The notes under the pieces: generated by a model
The model's input: only the letters and a program-made list of their open reading frames with translations
What the model was told of the DNA's origin: nothing
The model's database searches: none
In this document: positions 22,786-31,300 of the stretch, piece after piece
How the letters are laid out: each line of letters begins with the position of its first letter
Position numbering within the stretch: the first letter of the stretch is position 1
NCBI RefSeq assembly: GCF_030272895.1
Contig: NZ_JALRNF010000035.1
Location: 12,428 to 76,427 of the forward strand
Length of the DNA: 64,000 nucleotides
From: Pseudomonas sp. BGr12
GTDB taxonomy: Bacteria > Pseudomonadota > Gammaproteobacteria > Pseudomonadales > Pseudomonadaceae
Direction of reading: 5' to 3'
Made by a program: the position numbers and the translations under genes

Positions 22786-22938
22786 TGCCGTGTTTCCCTG
22801 TAAGAACTGTGCTCAAGACTAACGACTTAACTATCGAATTAAAGCGGAAAATTTTGCTTTGAAATATCGAGAAAAACGATTGTTAGTGTGAAACGGCGTT
22901 ATTAAGGAAACATTAACTGCGGGGGAAGGTATAGAGCA

Positions 22939-22984
22939 ATCGCGGGGCAAGCCCGCTCCCGTGGGAGCGGGCTTGCCCCGCGAT
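22939..22984. repeat. REP pair (perfect inverted repeat)
   Basis: Two inverted 22-nt copies meet with only GT between them: the ATCGCGGGGCAAGC arm at 22939-22960 and its complement at 22963-22984. This is the tightest REP pair in the window. It sits just past the amine oxidase stop codon. Confidence 0.93.
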
Positions 22985-22996
22985 GGGGTCAACGCA

Positions 22997-24826
22997 TCAC
23001 TGCGCCTTGGCTTGTACGTTGGCGACCGGCTTCTTGACCGGTGCAGACTTGGCAGCCGTTTTCTTGGCCTGTTCAGCCTTGGCGACCGGCTTTTTCGCCG
23101 GTGCTGGCTTGGCGGCGGCCTTGGCAGGCGCCGTCTTGACCGGAGCGGCCTTGACCGGCTCCTGCTTGGCCACCGGTGCTACAGGCGCGGCGGGCGCTGG
23201 GGCTGGCGCAGCTACGGGCGCTGGCGCAGCAGCGGACTCGACCGGCTTGGTCGCAGGTGCAGCCGGCTTATCGTCACTGCCGAACAGGCGCTTGAAGAAG
23301 CCCGGCTTGTTTTCTTCCTGCTTCAGCGGCTCCGCCGCCTTGGCAGGCTTGTCGGACGAGCCGCCGAACAGGTTGCTGAAGAAGTTGCCCTTGCTCGCCA
23401 CCGCCGCAGTTGCGGCCGCTGCGGCAACCGGCGCCGCCTTGACCACATCGAACGACTTGCCCGCCGCCAGGTCCTGGACCTGGCTGGCCGCGCGCTGACC
23501 GCTGCGCAGGGCACCTTCCAGGGTACCTGGGTAGAGGGCGTCGGTGTGCTCGCCGGCAAAGGCGATACGCTGCACCGGACGCTCCCACAGGCGCCAGTAC
23601 TTGCTGATCTGCCCCGGGCCATAGGCCAGGTAGGCACCGCCGGTACCGGCGTCGGTGCTGTAGCGACGTACTTCATAACCGGTGAATGCGCCACGGGCCT
23701 GTGGATAGAACGCATGCAGGCGGATCAGCACCTGATCGACCATCTGCTTGTCGCCGAAGGCCTGCAGCAGGCGAGCGTTGTCACCCGACAGGTTGATTAC
23801 CACGTTGGCCCCGCCCTTGAGTGCAGGCTCGATCCACAGCATGCCCAAGCCAGTGTTGCTGAAGATTTCGCCGGACATGCGCGCACGCGGCTCCCAGACC
23901 GGGTTCTTGAACTTCAGCATCAGCTGGTCGCGCCAGCCGTAGTTGGTGCCCTTGAGCGCCGCCAGGTGCTGGTTGTCCAGGCCCGGGGTCATCTGGATCT
24001 TCGCCAGGGCGCGCAGCGGTACGGCCAGGACCACGTAGTCGGCCTGGTAGCCGACGCTGCCGACCTTGACGGTGACGCCGTCCTTGTCCTGGGTGATGGC
24101 GCTGACCGGCGAGCTGGTCTTGATGGTTTTCAGTTGCTTGACGAAGGCCTGGGCCAGCACCGGGCTGCCGCCTGGCAAGCGCGCGGCACGCAGGTCACGG
24201 TCGCTGACGCCCCGGTAGACGCGGGTCTGCTGGGCGAAATAGAGCAGCGACAGGCGCGAAGGCTCGTCGTAGCGGGTACGGATCTGCTGATTGATCAGCT
24301 GGCGCGCGGTGGTCGGCAACTGCAGCTTGTCCAGCCAGGTGGACACGTTCATCTGGTCGAGGGCAAACAGGGTGCTGTTGGCGTGCGGGTTCAGCGGATC
24401 TTCGATCGAACGCGCCAGGTCGTCGAGGGTCTTCTCGTAGCGCTTGAGCGCCTCGGCGGTGGTCGGCTGCTTGGTGGCCAGGTCGGCGGCGCTGTAATAC
24501 TCGCCATCGATCAGGTAGCCCGGGATGCGGACGTATTCCGGCGCCGGCTGGGTGCTGATCTTGAAGGTATCCAGGTACTGGTTGAGCACCGGCTGGGCCT
24601 TGCTGTTGCCGATCCACTCGCTGGTGGCCAGGCCCGAGCGCCCGCCCATGCCCGACTTGGCCTCGAGCAGGGTGACCTGCCAGCCTTTGCCCTGCAATTC
24701 ATAAGCGGCTGTCAGGCCGGCCAGACCGCCACCGACGACGATTGCCGTCTTGTCCTTGGCCAGCGCAGTAGCGCTGAACAGTCCTATCATTACCAGCGCA
24801 CACGCGCGTAGCCACCCAGCAGACAT
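22997..24826 (-). CDS. flavin-containing amine oxidase with Lys/Ala/Pro-rich C-terminal tail
   Basis: 609 aa from the ATG at 24826. A signal-like N-terminus (LVMIGLFSATALA) is followed by the FAD dinucleotide motif VVGGGLAGLTAAYELQGKG and GMGGRSG, and the C-terminal FAD-contact region FAGEHTDALYPGTLEGALRSG near residue 440. That is a complete monoamine-oxidase-type FAD domain (residues ~25-460), with probable periplasmic or secreted location. Residues ~465-609 form a low-complexity tail rich in Lys, Ala, Pro and Val, including a twice-repeated FFxxLFGxxDKP motif. Substrate unknown. Divergent from bioA. Confidence 0.9.
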   Translation of the reverse strand: MSAGWLRACALVMIGLFSATALAKDKTAIVVGGGLAGLTAAYELQGKGWQVTLLEAKSGMGGRSGLATSEWIGNSKAQPVLNQYLDTFKISTQPAPEYVRIPGYLIDGEYYSAADLATKQPTTAEALKRYEKTLDDLARSIEDPLNPHANSTLFALDQMNVSTWLDKLQLPTTARQLINQQIRTRYDEPSRLSLLYFAQQTRVYRGVSDRDLRAARLPGGSPVLAQAFVKQLKTIKTSSPVSAITQDKDGVTVKVGSVGYQADYVVLAVPLRALAKIQMTPGLDNQHLAALKGTNYGWRDQLMLKFKNPVWEPRARMSGEIFSNTGLGMLWIEPALKGGANVVINLSGDNARLLQAFGDKQMVDQVLIRLHAFYPQARGAFTGYEVRRYSTDAGTGGAYLAYGPGQISKYWRLWERPVQRIAFAGEHTDALYPGTLEGALRSGQRAASQVQDLAAGKSFDVVKAAPVAAAAATAAVASKGNFFSNLFGGSSDKPAKAAEPLKQEENKPGFFKRLFGSDDKPAAPATKPVESAAAPAPVAAPAPAPAAPVAPVAKQEPVKAAPVKTAPAKAAAKPAPAKKPVAKAEQAKKTAAKSAPVKKPVANVQAKAQ

Positions 24827-25015
24827 TTTGGCGAACTCCGGATCAAAGCAGATTTTTGGGGGGATCCCCCGGAAAGAGTAGCCGAAGGATACGCCACGCC
24901 AAGCGCCCCCGCCAGCGACGCCAGCGGTCTGAATGCAAGTCACGGGTTGTCCTTGTCCCGCGCATTGCATAGGCTTGCGCCGCATGTCCGCGCTGTCGTC
25001 GCCAGGAGAATCGAA

Positions 25016-26422
25016 ATGGGCCTCAACCAACAGTGGATGCAACGTGACCTGAAGGTCCTGTGGCACCCCTGCACCCAGATGAAAGACCACGAACACCTGC
25101 CCCTGATCCCGATCAAGCGCGGCGAGGGTGTATGGCTGGAAGACTTCGAAGGCAAGCGCTACCTCGATGCCGTCAGCTCCTGGTGGGTGAATGTCTTCGG
25201 TCACGCCAACCCGCGTATCAACCAGCGCATCAAGGACCAGGTCGATCAACTCGAACATGTGATCCTCGCCGGTTTCAGCCACCAGCCGGTGATCGAGCTG
25301 TCCGAGCGCCTGGTGCAGCTGACCCCGGAGGGCCTGGACCGGGTCTTCTACGCCGATAACGGTTCGTCCTGCATTGAAGTGGCGCTGAAAATGAGCTTTC
25401 ACTACTGGCTCAACAAAGGCCAGCCGGAGAAGAAGCGCTTCATCACCCTGAGCAACAGCTACCACGGCGAAACCATCGCCGCGATGTCGGTGGGCGACGT
25501 GCCGCTGTTCACCGAAACCTACAAGGCGCTGTTGCTCGATACCCTCAAGGTGCCGAGCCCGGACTGCTACCTGCGGCCCGAGGGCGTGAGCTGGGAAGAA
25601 CACTCGCGCACGATGTTCGCCGCCATGGAGCAGACCCTGGCCGAACACCATGCCAGCGTCGCCGCGGTGATCGTCGAGCCGCTGATCCAGGGCGCCGGCG
25701 GCATGCGCATGTACCACCCGGTGTACCTCAAGCTGCTGCGCGAGGCCTGCGACCGCTACGGCGTGCACCTGATCCATGATGAGATCGCCGTGGGCTTCGG
25801 CCGTACCGGGACGATGTTCGCCTGCGAACAGGCCGGCATCCGCCCGGACTTCCTCTGCCTGTCCAAGGCTCTGACCGGCGGCTACCTGCCCCTGGCCGCC
25901 TGCCTGACCACCAACGAGGTGTACAGCGCCTTCTACGACGACTACCCGACCCTGCGCGCCTTCCTCCACTCGCACAGCTATACCGGCAACCCGCTGGCCT
26001 GTGCCGCCGCCCTGGCGACCCTGGACATCTTCGCGCAGGACAACGTCATCGAGCAGAACAAAGCCTTGTCGGCACGCATGGCCAGTGCCACGGCGCACCT
26101 GGTCGATCACCCTCATGTCGCCGAGGTCCGCCAGACCGGCATGGCCCTGGCCATCGAGATGGTCCAGGACAAGGCCAGCAAGACCGCCTACCCCTGGCAG
26201 GAACGTCGCGGCCTGAAGGTGTTCGAGCACGCCCTGACCCGTGGTGCCCTGCTGCGACCGCTGGGCAGTGTGGTGTACTTCCTGCCGCCGTATGTGATTA
26301 CCCCGGAGCAGATCGACTTCCTCGCCGAGGTGGCCAGCGAAGGCATCGACATCGCCACCCGCAGCAGCGTCAGCGTGGCGGTACCGGCTGACTTCCACCC
26401 CGACTTCCGCGATCCGGGCTAA
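25016..26422 (+). CDS. bioA: adenosylmethionine-8-amino-7-oxononanoate aminotransferase
   Basis: 468 aa from the ATG at 25016, behind AGGAG with 7-nt spacing. It transfers the amino group of SAM to 7-keto-8-aminopelargonate to give diaminopelargonate, the third step of biotin ring assembly, using pyridoxal phosphate. The opening WHPCTQMKDHEHLPLIPI and SSWWVNVFGHANPRIN are characteristic of BioA. The PLP Lys lies in CLSKALTGGYLPLAA. Other bio genes are not adjacent, as is usual for bioA in Pseudomonas. Confidence 0.97.
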   Translation: MGLNQQWMQRDLKVLWHPCTQMKDHEHLPLIPIKRGEGVWLEDFEGKRYLDAVSSWWVNVFGHANPRINQRIKDQVDQLEHVILAGFSHQPVIELSERLVQLTPEGLDRVFYADNGSSCIEVALKMSFHYWLNKGQPEKKRFITLSNSYHGETIAAMSVGDVPLFTETYKALLLDTLKVPSPDCYLRPEGVSWEEHSRTMFAAMEQTLAEHHASVAAVIVEPLIQGAGGMRMYHPVYLKLLREACDRYGVHLIHDEIAVGFGRTGTMFACEQAGIRPDFLCLSKALTGGYLPLAACLTTNEVYSAFYDDYPTLRAFLHSHSYTGNPLACAAALATLDIFAQDNVIEQNKALSARMASATAHLVDHPHVAEVRQTGMALAIEMVQDKASKTAYPWQERRGLKVFEHALTRGALLRPLGSVVYFLPPYVITPEQIDFLAEVASEGIDIATRSSVSVAVPADFHPDFRDPG

Positions 26423-26426
26423 CAGC

Positions 26427-26484
26427 ATCGCGGGACAAGCCCGCTCCTACAGGGATTTCTGTGGGAGCGGGCTTGCCCCGCGAT
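26427..26484. repeat. REP pair (inverted)
   Basis: ATCGCGGGACAAGCCCGCTCC (from 26427) and an inverted GGGAGCGGGCTTGCCCCGCGAT copy (ending 26484) enclose a short loop between bioA and rsmE. The two arms differ at the central A/C, so the stem has a mismatch. Confidence 0.9.
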
Positions 26485-26521
26485 AGCACCCGCACAGCCA
26501 ACACCTGTTCAGAGTTTGAAA

Positions 26522-27241
26522 ATGAGACTGTCCCGCTTCTTCATTGACGCCCCCCTGAGCCTCGGCGAGCACGACCTGCCCGAAGCCCAGGCCCACTACA
26601 TCGGCCGGGTGCTGCGCATGGCCGTCGGCGACGCCGTGCAGTTGTTCGACGGCAGCGGCCAGGAATACCTCGGCCAGTTGCTCGAAGTCGGCAAGAAAAC
26701 CGTGCGCGTCAGCCTGCACGAGGCCTTCGCCGGCCAGCCCGACTCCAGCCTCAAGGTTCACCTGGGCCAGGGCCTGTCACGCGGCGAGCGGATGGACTGG
26801 GCGATCCAGAAGGCCACAGAGCTGGGTGCCAATGTCATCACCCCGATCGTCAGCGAGCGCTGCGAAGTACGCCTCAAGGACGAGCGCGCCGACAAGCGCC
26901 TGGCCCACTGGCGCCAGGTGGCGATCAGCGCCTGCGAGCAATGCGGCCGCTCCAGCGTACCGCAGATCAACCCGCCGATGCTCCTGGCCGACTGGCTCAA
27001 AGCCTGTGACGAGGCGCTCAAGCTGGTGCTGCACCCGGTGGCCGAACCCCTGGTCAGCCACCAGAAGCCCGACAGCCTGGCCTTTCTGATCGGCCCGGAA
27101 GGCGGCTTGAGCTTTGCTGAGGTCGAGCAGGCCATGGCTGCCGGTTTCCATGCCGCCCGTCTCGGTCCACGGGTATTGCGCACCGAAACCGCCCCCGTGG
27201 TGGCCCTGGCCGTTGCCCAGCAGCTGTGGGGCGACTTCTAG
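26522..27241 (+). CDS. rsmE: 16S rRNA m3U1498 methyltransferase
   Basis: 239 aa from the ATG at 26522; a TTG two codons earlier is a weaker alternative. It has an N-terminal PUA-like domain (RFFIDAPLSLGEHDLPEAQAHYIGRVLRM) and a C-terminal SPOUT knot with FLIGPEGGLSFAEVEQA and RVLRTETAPVVALAV, which bind SAM. It methylates N3 of U1498 in the 30S decoding region. A second family member lies at 58384-59091. Its last bases overlap the convergent TrhA gene. Confidence 0.95.
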   Translation: MRLSRFFIDAPLSLGEHDLPEAQAHYIGRVLRMAVGDAVQLFDGSGQEYLGQLLEVGKKTVRVSLHEAFAGQPDSSLKVHLGQGLSRGERMDWAIQKATELGANVITPIVSERCEVRLKDERADKRLAHWRQVAISACEQCGRSSVPQINPPMLLADWLKACDEALKLVLHPVAEPLVSHQKPDSLAFLIGPEGGLSFAEVEQAMAAGFHAARLGPRVLRTETAPVVALAVAQQLWGDF

Positions 27242-27855
27242 AGCACGTAGAAGAACACGGCGATGAAGTGCAGCAGGCTGCCGGCGATGACGAACAGATG
27301 CCAGATGCCATGCCAGTGGCGAAAGCGGCTGTCGAAGGCGAAGAAAATGATGCCGATGGTGTAGAACGCACCACCGGCCGCCAGCCAGGCAAAACCCGCC
27401 GCGCCCAGGCTGGCCAGCAGCGGCTTGACCGCCACCAGCACGATCCAGCCCATTACGGCATAGATGATGATCGACAGCACCCGGGCTTCGGAGCGTGGCT
27501 TGATCTCCTGGAGCATGCCGACCAGCGCCAGCCCCCAGACCACCCCGAACAGGCTCCAGCCCCAGGGGCCGCGCAGGCTGACCAGGCAAAACGGCGTGTA
27601 GCTGCCGGCGATCAGCAGGTAGATCGACAGGTGGTCGAGCTTGCGCATCACCACCTTGGCCTTGCCGCGCACGCTGTGATAGATGGTGGAGATGCTGTAG
27701 AGCAACAGCAGGGTGAAGCCGTAGATGGCCAGGCTGACGATCTTCCAGGGATCGCCCTGCAGGCTGGCCACCACCAGCATCCAGATGGCGCCGACACAGG
27801 CCAGCACCGCGCCGACCAGATGCGTCCAGGCGTTGAAACGTTCACCGTGGTACAT
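27238..27855 (-). CDS. TrhA / hemolysin III family membrane protein
   Basis: 205 aa from the ATG at 27855, with GGAGGA 8 nt upstream. Seven hydrophobic helices and the PAQR-type motifs ERFNAWTHLVG, TIYHSVRGKAKVVMRKLDHLSIYLLIAGSYTPF and HGIWHLFVIAGSLLHF, which carry the conserved His/Asp/Ser metal-site residues, place it in the hemolysin III (TrhA) group. E. coli TrhA influences membrane energetics or fluidity; a true hemolysin role is unlikely. Confidence 0.92.
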   Translation of the reverse strand: MYHGERFNAWTHLVGAVLACVGAIWMLVVASLQGDPWKIVSLAIYGFTLLLLYSISTIYHSVRGKAKVVMRKLDHLSIYLLIAGSYTPFCLVSLRGPWGWSLFGVVWGLALVGMLQEIKPRSEARVLSIIIYAVMGWIVLVAVKPLLASLGAAGFAWLAAGGAFYTIGIIFFAFDSRFRHWHGIWHLFVIAGSLLHFIAVFFYVL

Positions 27856-27910
27856 GCAGCAGGGTCCTCCTGAAAACGGACTGGCTTCCCATCCTACACA
27901 GGCAAATGTT

Positions 27911-28378
27911 TCAAACCAGCCCTGCTTCCTCCAGCAAACGCTCCAGCGCCGGCAGGTCCGGCACCCGGGCCACCTGCTCGCCGACCTGCACCGCCGCCAG
28001 CTCCAGTGGCGCCAGGGGCACATCCACGTAGTTGAGCTGGCTGTCGAGCTTGCACGAGCGTGGAATGCCCTGCACCAGCAAGGCCACAAAGCGCAGGCGG
28101 CTGCCGCCCAGGGCATTGAGCACGACGATCCGCGCCCGCTCACCGACCTTCACCGGGGCGCCGCACGCCGCTTCGAAACTGAGCAGCGGCACCCGCTGGT
28201 TGCGCCAGTCGATCCAGCCGAGCAGCCACGGCGGCGCTTGCTCGGCCGGCGTGCCCGCCTGATAACCGATCAACTCGGCCACGGCGACATTGGGCAACAC
28301 CAGGCAGCGGTCACCCAGGGCCAGCAGCAGGCCGGTCAGGCTGGTGCGCCGGCCGTTACGTACGGATTGTTCAAACAT
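27911..28378 (-). CDS. chpC: CheW-like adaptor ChpC
   Basis: 155 aa, a single CheW domain (LLLALGDRCLVLPNVAVAELIG, then WLLGWIDWRNQRVPLLSFE). Its ATG at 28378 lies inside the last codons of chpA (8-bp overlap), so translation is coupled. In P. aeruginosa ChpC is a second CheW adaptor of the Chp chemosensory system that controls twitching and cAMP. The methylesterase gene chpB, which lies between chpA and chpC there, is absent here. Confidence 0.9.
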   Translation of the reverse strand: MFEQSVRNGRRTSLTGLLLALGDRCLVLPNVAVAELIGYQAGTPAEQAPPWLLGWIDWRNQRVPLLSFEAACGAPVKVGERARIVVLNALGGSRLRFVALLVQGIPRSCKLDSQLNYVDVPLAPLELAAVQVGEQVARVPDLPALERLLEEAGLV

Positions 28379-31300
28379 CGCGAGCACTCCAGCGGGCGAT
28401 ACTCTGCAACAGCACCGACTCCTGATAGGGCTTGCCCAGGTAATCATTGACGCCGATGGACATGGCCCGGTCGCGGTGCTTCTGCCCGGTTCGCGAGGTG
28501 ATCATGATGATCGGCAAATCCTTGAGTTGCGGGTCGTGGCGGACCTGGGTGGCCACCTCGAAGCCGTCCATGCGCGGCATCTCGATATCGAGCAGGAGAA
28601 TGTCGGGCCGATGCTCCTGCAGCAGCGCCATGGCGTCGACACCGTCCTTGGCGGTCAGCACGTTCATGCCATGGCGCTCCAGCAGCCGCCCGGTGACCTT
28701 GCGCACGGTCACCGAGTCATCGACCACCATCACCAGCAAGGGCTGCTGCGGCGCCCGCTCGGCCTGCTGGCGACGCAGGCGGGCATTGCTGCCGGCCTGC
28801 TGGGCATGGCGCTGCTGCAAGCCGCGCAATTGCCCCAGCAGATCCAGAATCAGCACCACCCGACCATCGCCCAGCAAGGTCGCCCCGGACAGGCCCTGGA
28901 CCCCGGCGAACTGCGGCCCGAGGCTTTTGACCACGATTTCGCGGCTGGCCGCCAGGCTGTCGACCTGGATCGCGAACTGTTGCTCGTGGGAGTGCACCAG
29001 CAGCACCGGCAGCGGCAAGCTCTGCCCTAGCAGGCGCGGCTGCACGGCGCCCTGCAGCAACTCGCCGAGAAAGTGCAGCGCATAGCGATGCCCGGCGTAT
29101 TCGTAGCGGGGCGGATCGAGCTGGTAACAGGCCTCAAGTTCCGCCGGCGGCACCCGGACGATGCCTTCGATGGTGTTGAGCGGCACGGCGTATTGTTCTT
29201 CAGCGTAGTGCACCATCAGCGCCCGGTTGACCGACACGGTGAACGGCAGGCGAATCAGAAAGCGCGCGCCCTTGCCCGGATTGGACTCGATGATCATCGA
29301 GCCGCCCAGCTGCTTGACCTCTTCATGGACCACGTCCATGCCCAGGCCGCGCCCGGAAATCTGGGTGATCTTCTCGGCCGTGGAGAAACCCGGCTGGAGA
29401 ATGAACTGCATGATCTCGTGATCGCTGAGCTCGGCGGCGGGATCGAGCAGGCCGCGCTTGATCGCCTTGCGGCGCACGGCATCGAGAGGCACGCCGGCAC
29501 CATCGTCGGACATTTCGATGACGATATCGGCGCCTTCGTGCAACAGGTTCAGGCAGATCAGCCCCTGTTCCGGTTTGCCCGCTGCCAGGCGTACCTCGCG
29601 GGGCTCCAGGCCATGGTCGACGGCGTTGCGCAACATGTGCTCCAGCGGCGCCACCATGCGCTCCAGCACGCTGCGGTCCATCTCGCCCTCGGCATTGCCG
29701 ACTACCAGTTCGACCTGCTTGCCCAGCTCGCTGGCCACTTGCCGGACGACCCGTTGCAGTCGCGGCACCAGGCGCTCGAACGGCACCATGCGGGTCCGCA
29801 TCAGGCCTTCCTGCAGCTCGCTGTTGACCCGTGCCTGCTGCTGCAACAGGCTCTGTGCATCCTGGGCGCGAACGGCCAGGGTTTCCTTGAGGTCGAGCAG
29901 GTCGGAGGCCGACTCGAACAGCGCCCGCGACAGCTGTTGCAACTGTGAATGGCGGTCCATTTCCAGCGGGTCGAAGTCGTCGTAGGCGTGGTTGTCGCCA
30001 TCGGCCTGCTGGCGACTGAGGATGCGCCCCTGGGTCTCGGTGTCGAGGCGGCGCAATTGATCGCGCATGCGCTCCAGGGTGGTTTCCATCTCGTTCAGGG
30101 CCACCTGGGCATCGTTGACTTGCTGCTCGATTCGCCCGCGAATGATCGAATGCTCGCCCGCCAGGTTGCCCAGGTCGTCGAGCAGCTCCGAGGTCACCTT
30201 GACCATGTCCGCCGGCCCGCGCTCGGGAGTGGCCGCCGGGGCTTCCAGCGGCGCGGTGTCGGGGTGGGACTGGTGGGCGGCGGTATCGGCCAGGGCAGCA
30301 CTGCTGAAATTGCGGATGTAGTCGATCAGCGCCGTGGCCGCGTGTAGCGGCTGCTGCAGGCGCACGGCATCGAGCATGTGGGCCAGGCGGTCATGGCAGT
30401 TCTGCAACAGGCTGAACAGCGCCGTGCTGGGCTGCAACTGCCCGGCGGCCAGCAGCTCGTAAAGGAATTCCAGTTCGTGGGCCAGGTCGCCGATCGGCGC
30501 GATCTCGACCATGCGCGCGCCACCCTTGAGGGTGTGCAGGTCGCGCAGCAGGTTCTCCACCTCGACGCTATTGCGCGGCTCGGCCTGCCAGCGCAACAGG
30601 GCGGCGCCGGAGCTTTCGACGATATCGGAGCTTTCTTCGAGGAAGATCTCCAGCAACTCCTTGTCGCCGGCCTCCTGCACCGGGTCGGCGGGCTTGTCCG
30701 TCGCCACGGCCGGCGGTGCGCCATGGCGGAACTCGCGCAGCGCGGCCAGCAAGTCGACCGCGGACGCGGGCGCCTGCCCCTGGCGAAGCTGGTCGAACGC
30801 CTGGGCCAGCCCGACGTGGCCGCGTTTCAGCAACGTGGCCAGCTCGGCGCTTGGGCTGAAGCGGCGATCGACCAGCCCCTCGTACACCAGCTCCAGTTCC
30901 CGGGACAGCACCTCGACCGCACCGATGGCTGCCATTTGCGCCCCGCCCTTGAGGGTCTGCAGGTCACCTTGCAGCGACGACAGCGCCGAGGCGTTGTCCG
31001 CATCGGCCAGCCAGCGGGCCAGGGACTGGTCGGCGCTTTCCAGCACATCGCTGGCTTCTTCCAGGAACAGCTCGACCAGCATCGGCTCAGCCGCCAGGGC
31101 TGCCGTCGCCTCGCCCAGCTCGGCCACCTGCGCGCGGCCATCACGCACACTGACAAGGCCCGTGGCCTCCGGGGCCAGGGCCTGATCGAGCAGGTCTCGC
31201 AAGGCCTCCAGGCGCTCGGGACGCGGGTCTACTTCCTGCCCGGCGGCGATCTGGTCGAGCATGTCGATCAAGGCTTCATGGGCGTGTTGGGCCTCTTCGA

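Noticed and set aside
24858..24870. Palindrome GGGGGGATCCCCC between the amine oxidase gene and bioA
   Set aside because: Short and loopless; it could be a chance GC palindrome, and no regulator context supports it.
22997..26428. A 1143-residue minus-strand frame reading through the bioA region into the amine oxidase
   Set aside because: The part beyond 24826 is antisense to bioA and has no protein-like character; the oxidase has its own start and signal peptide.
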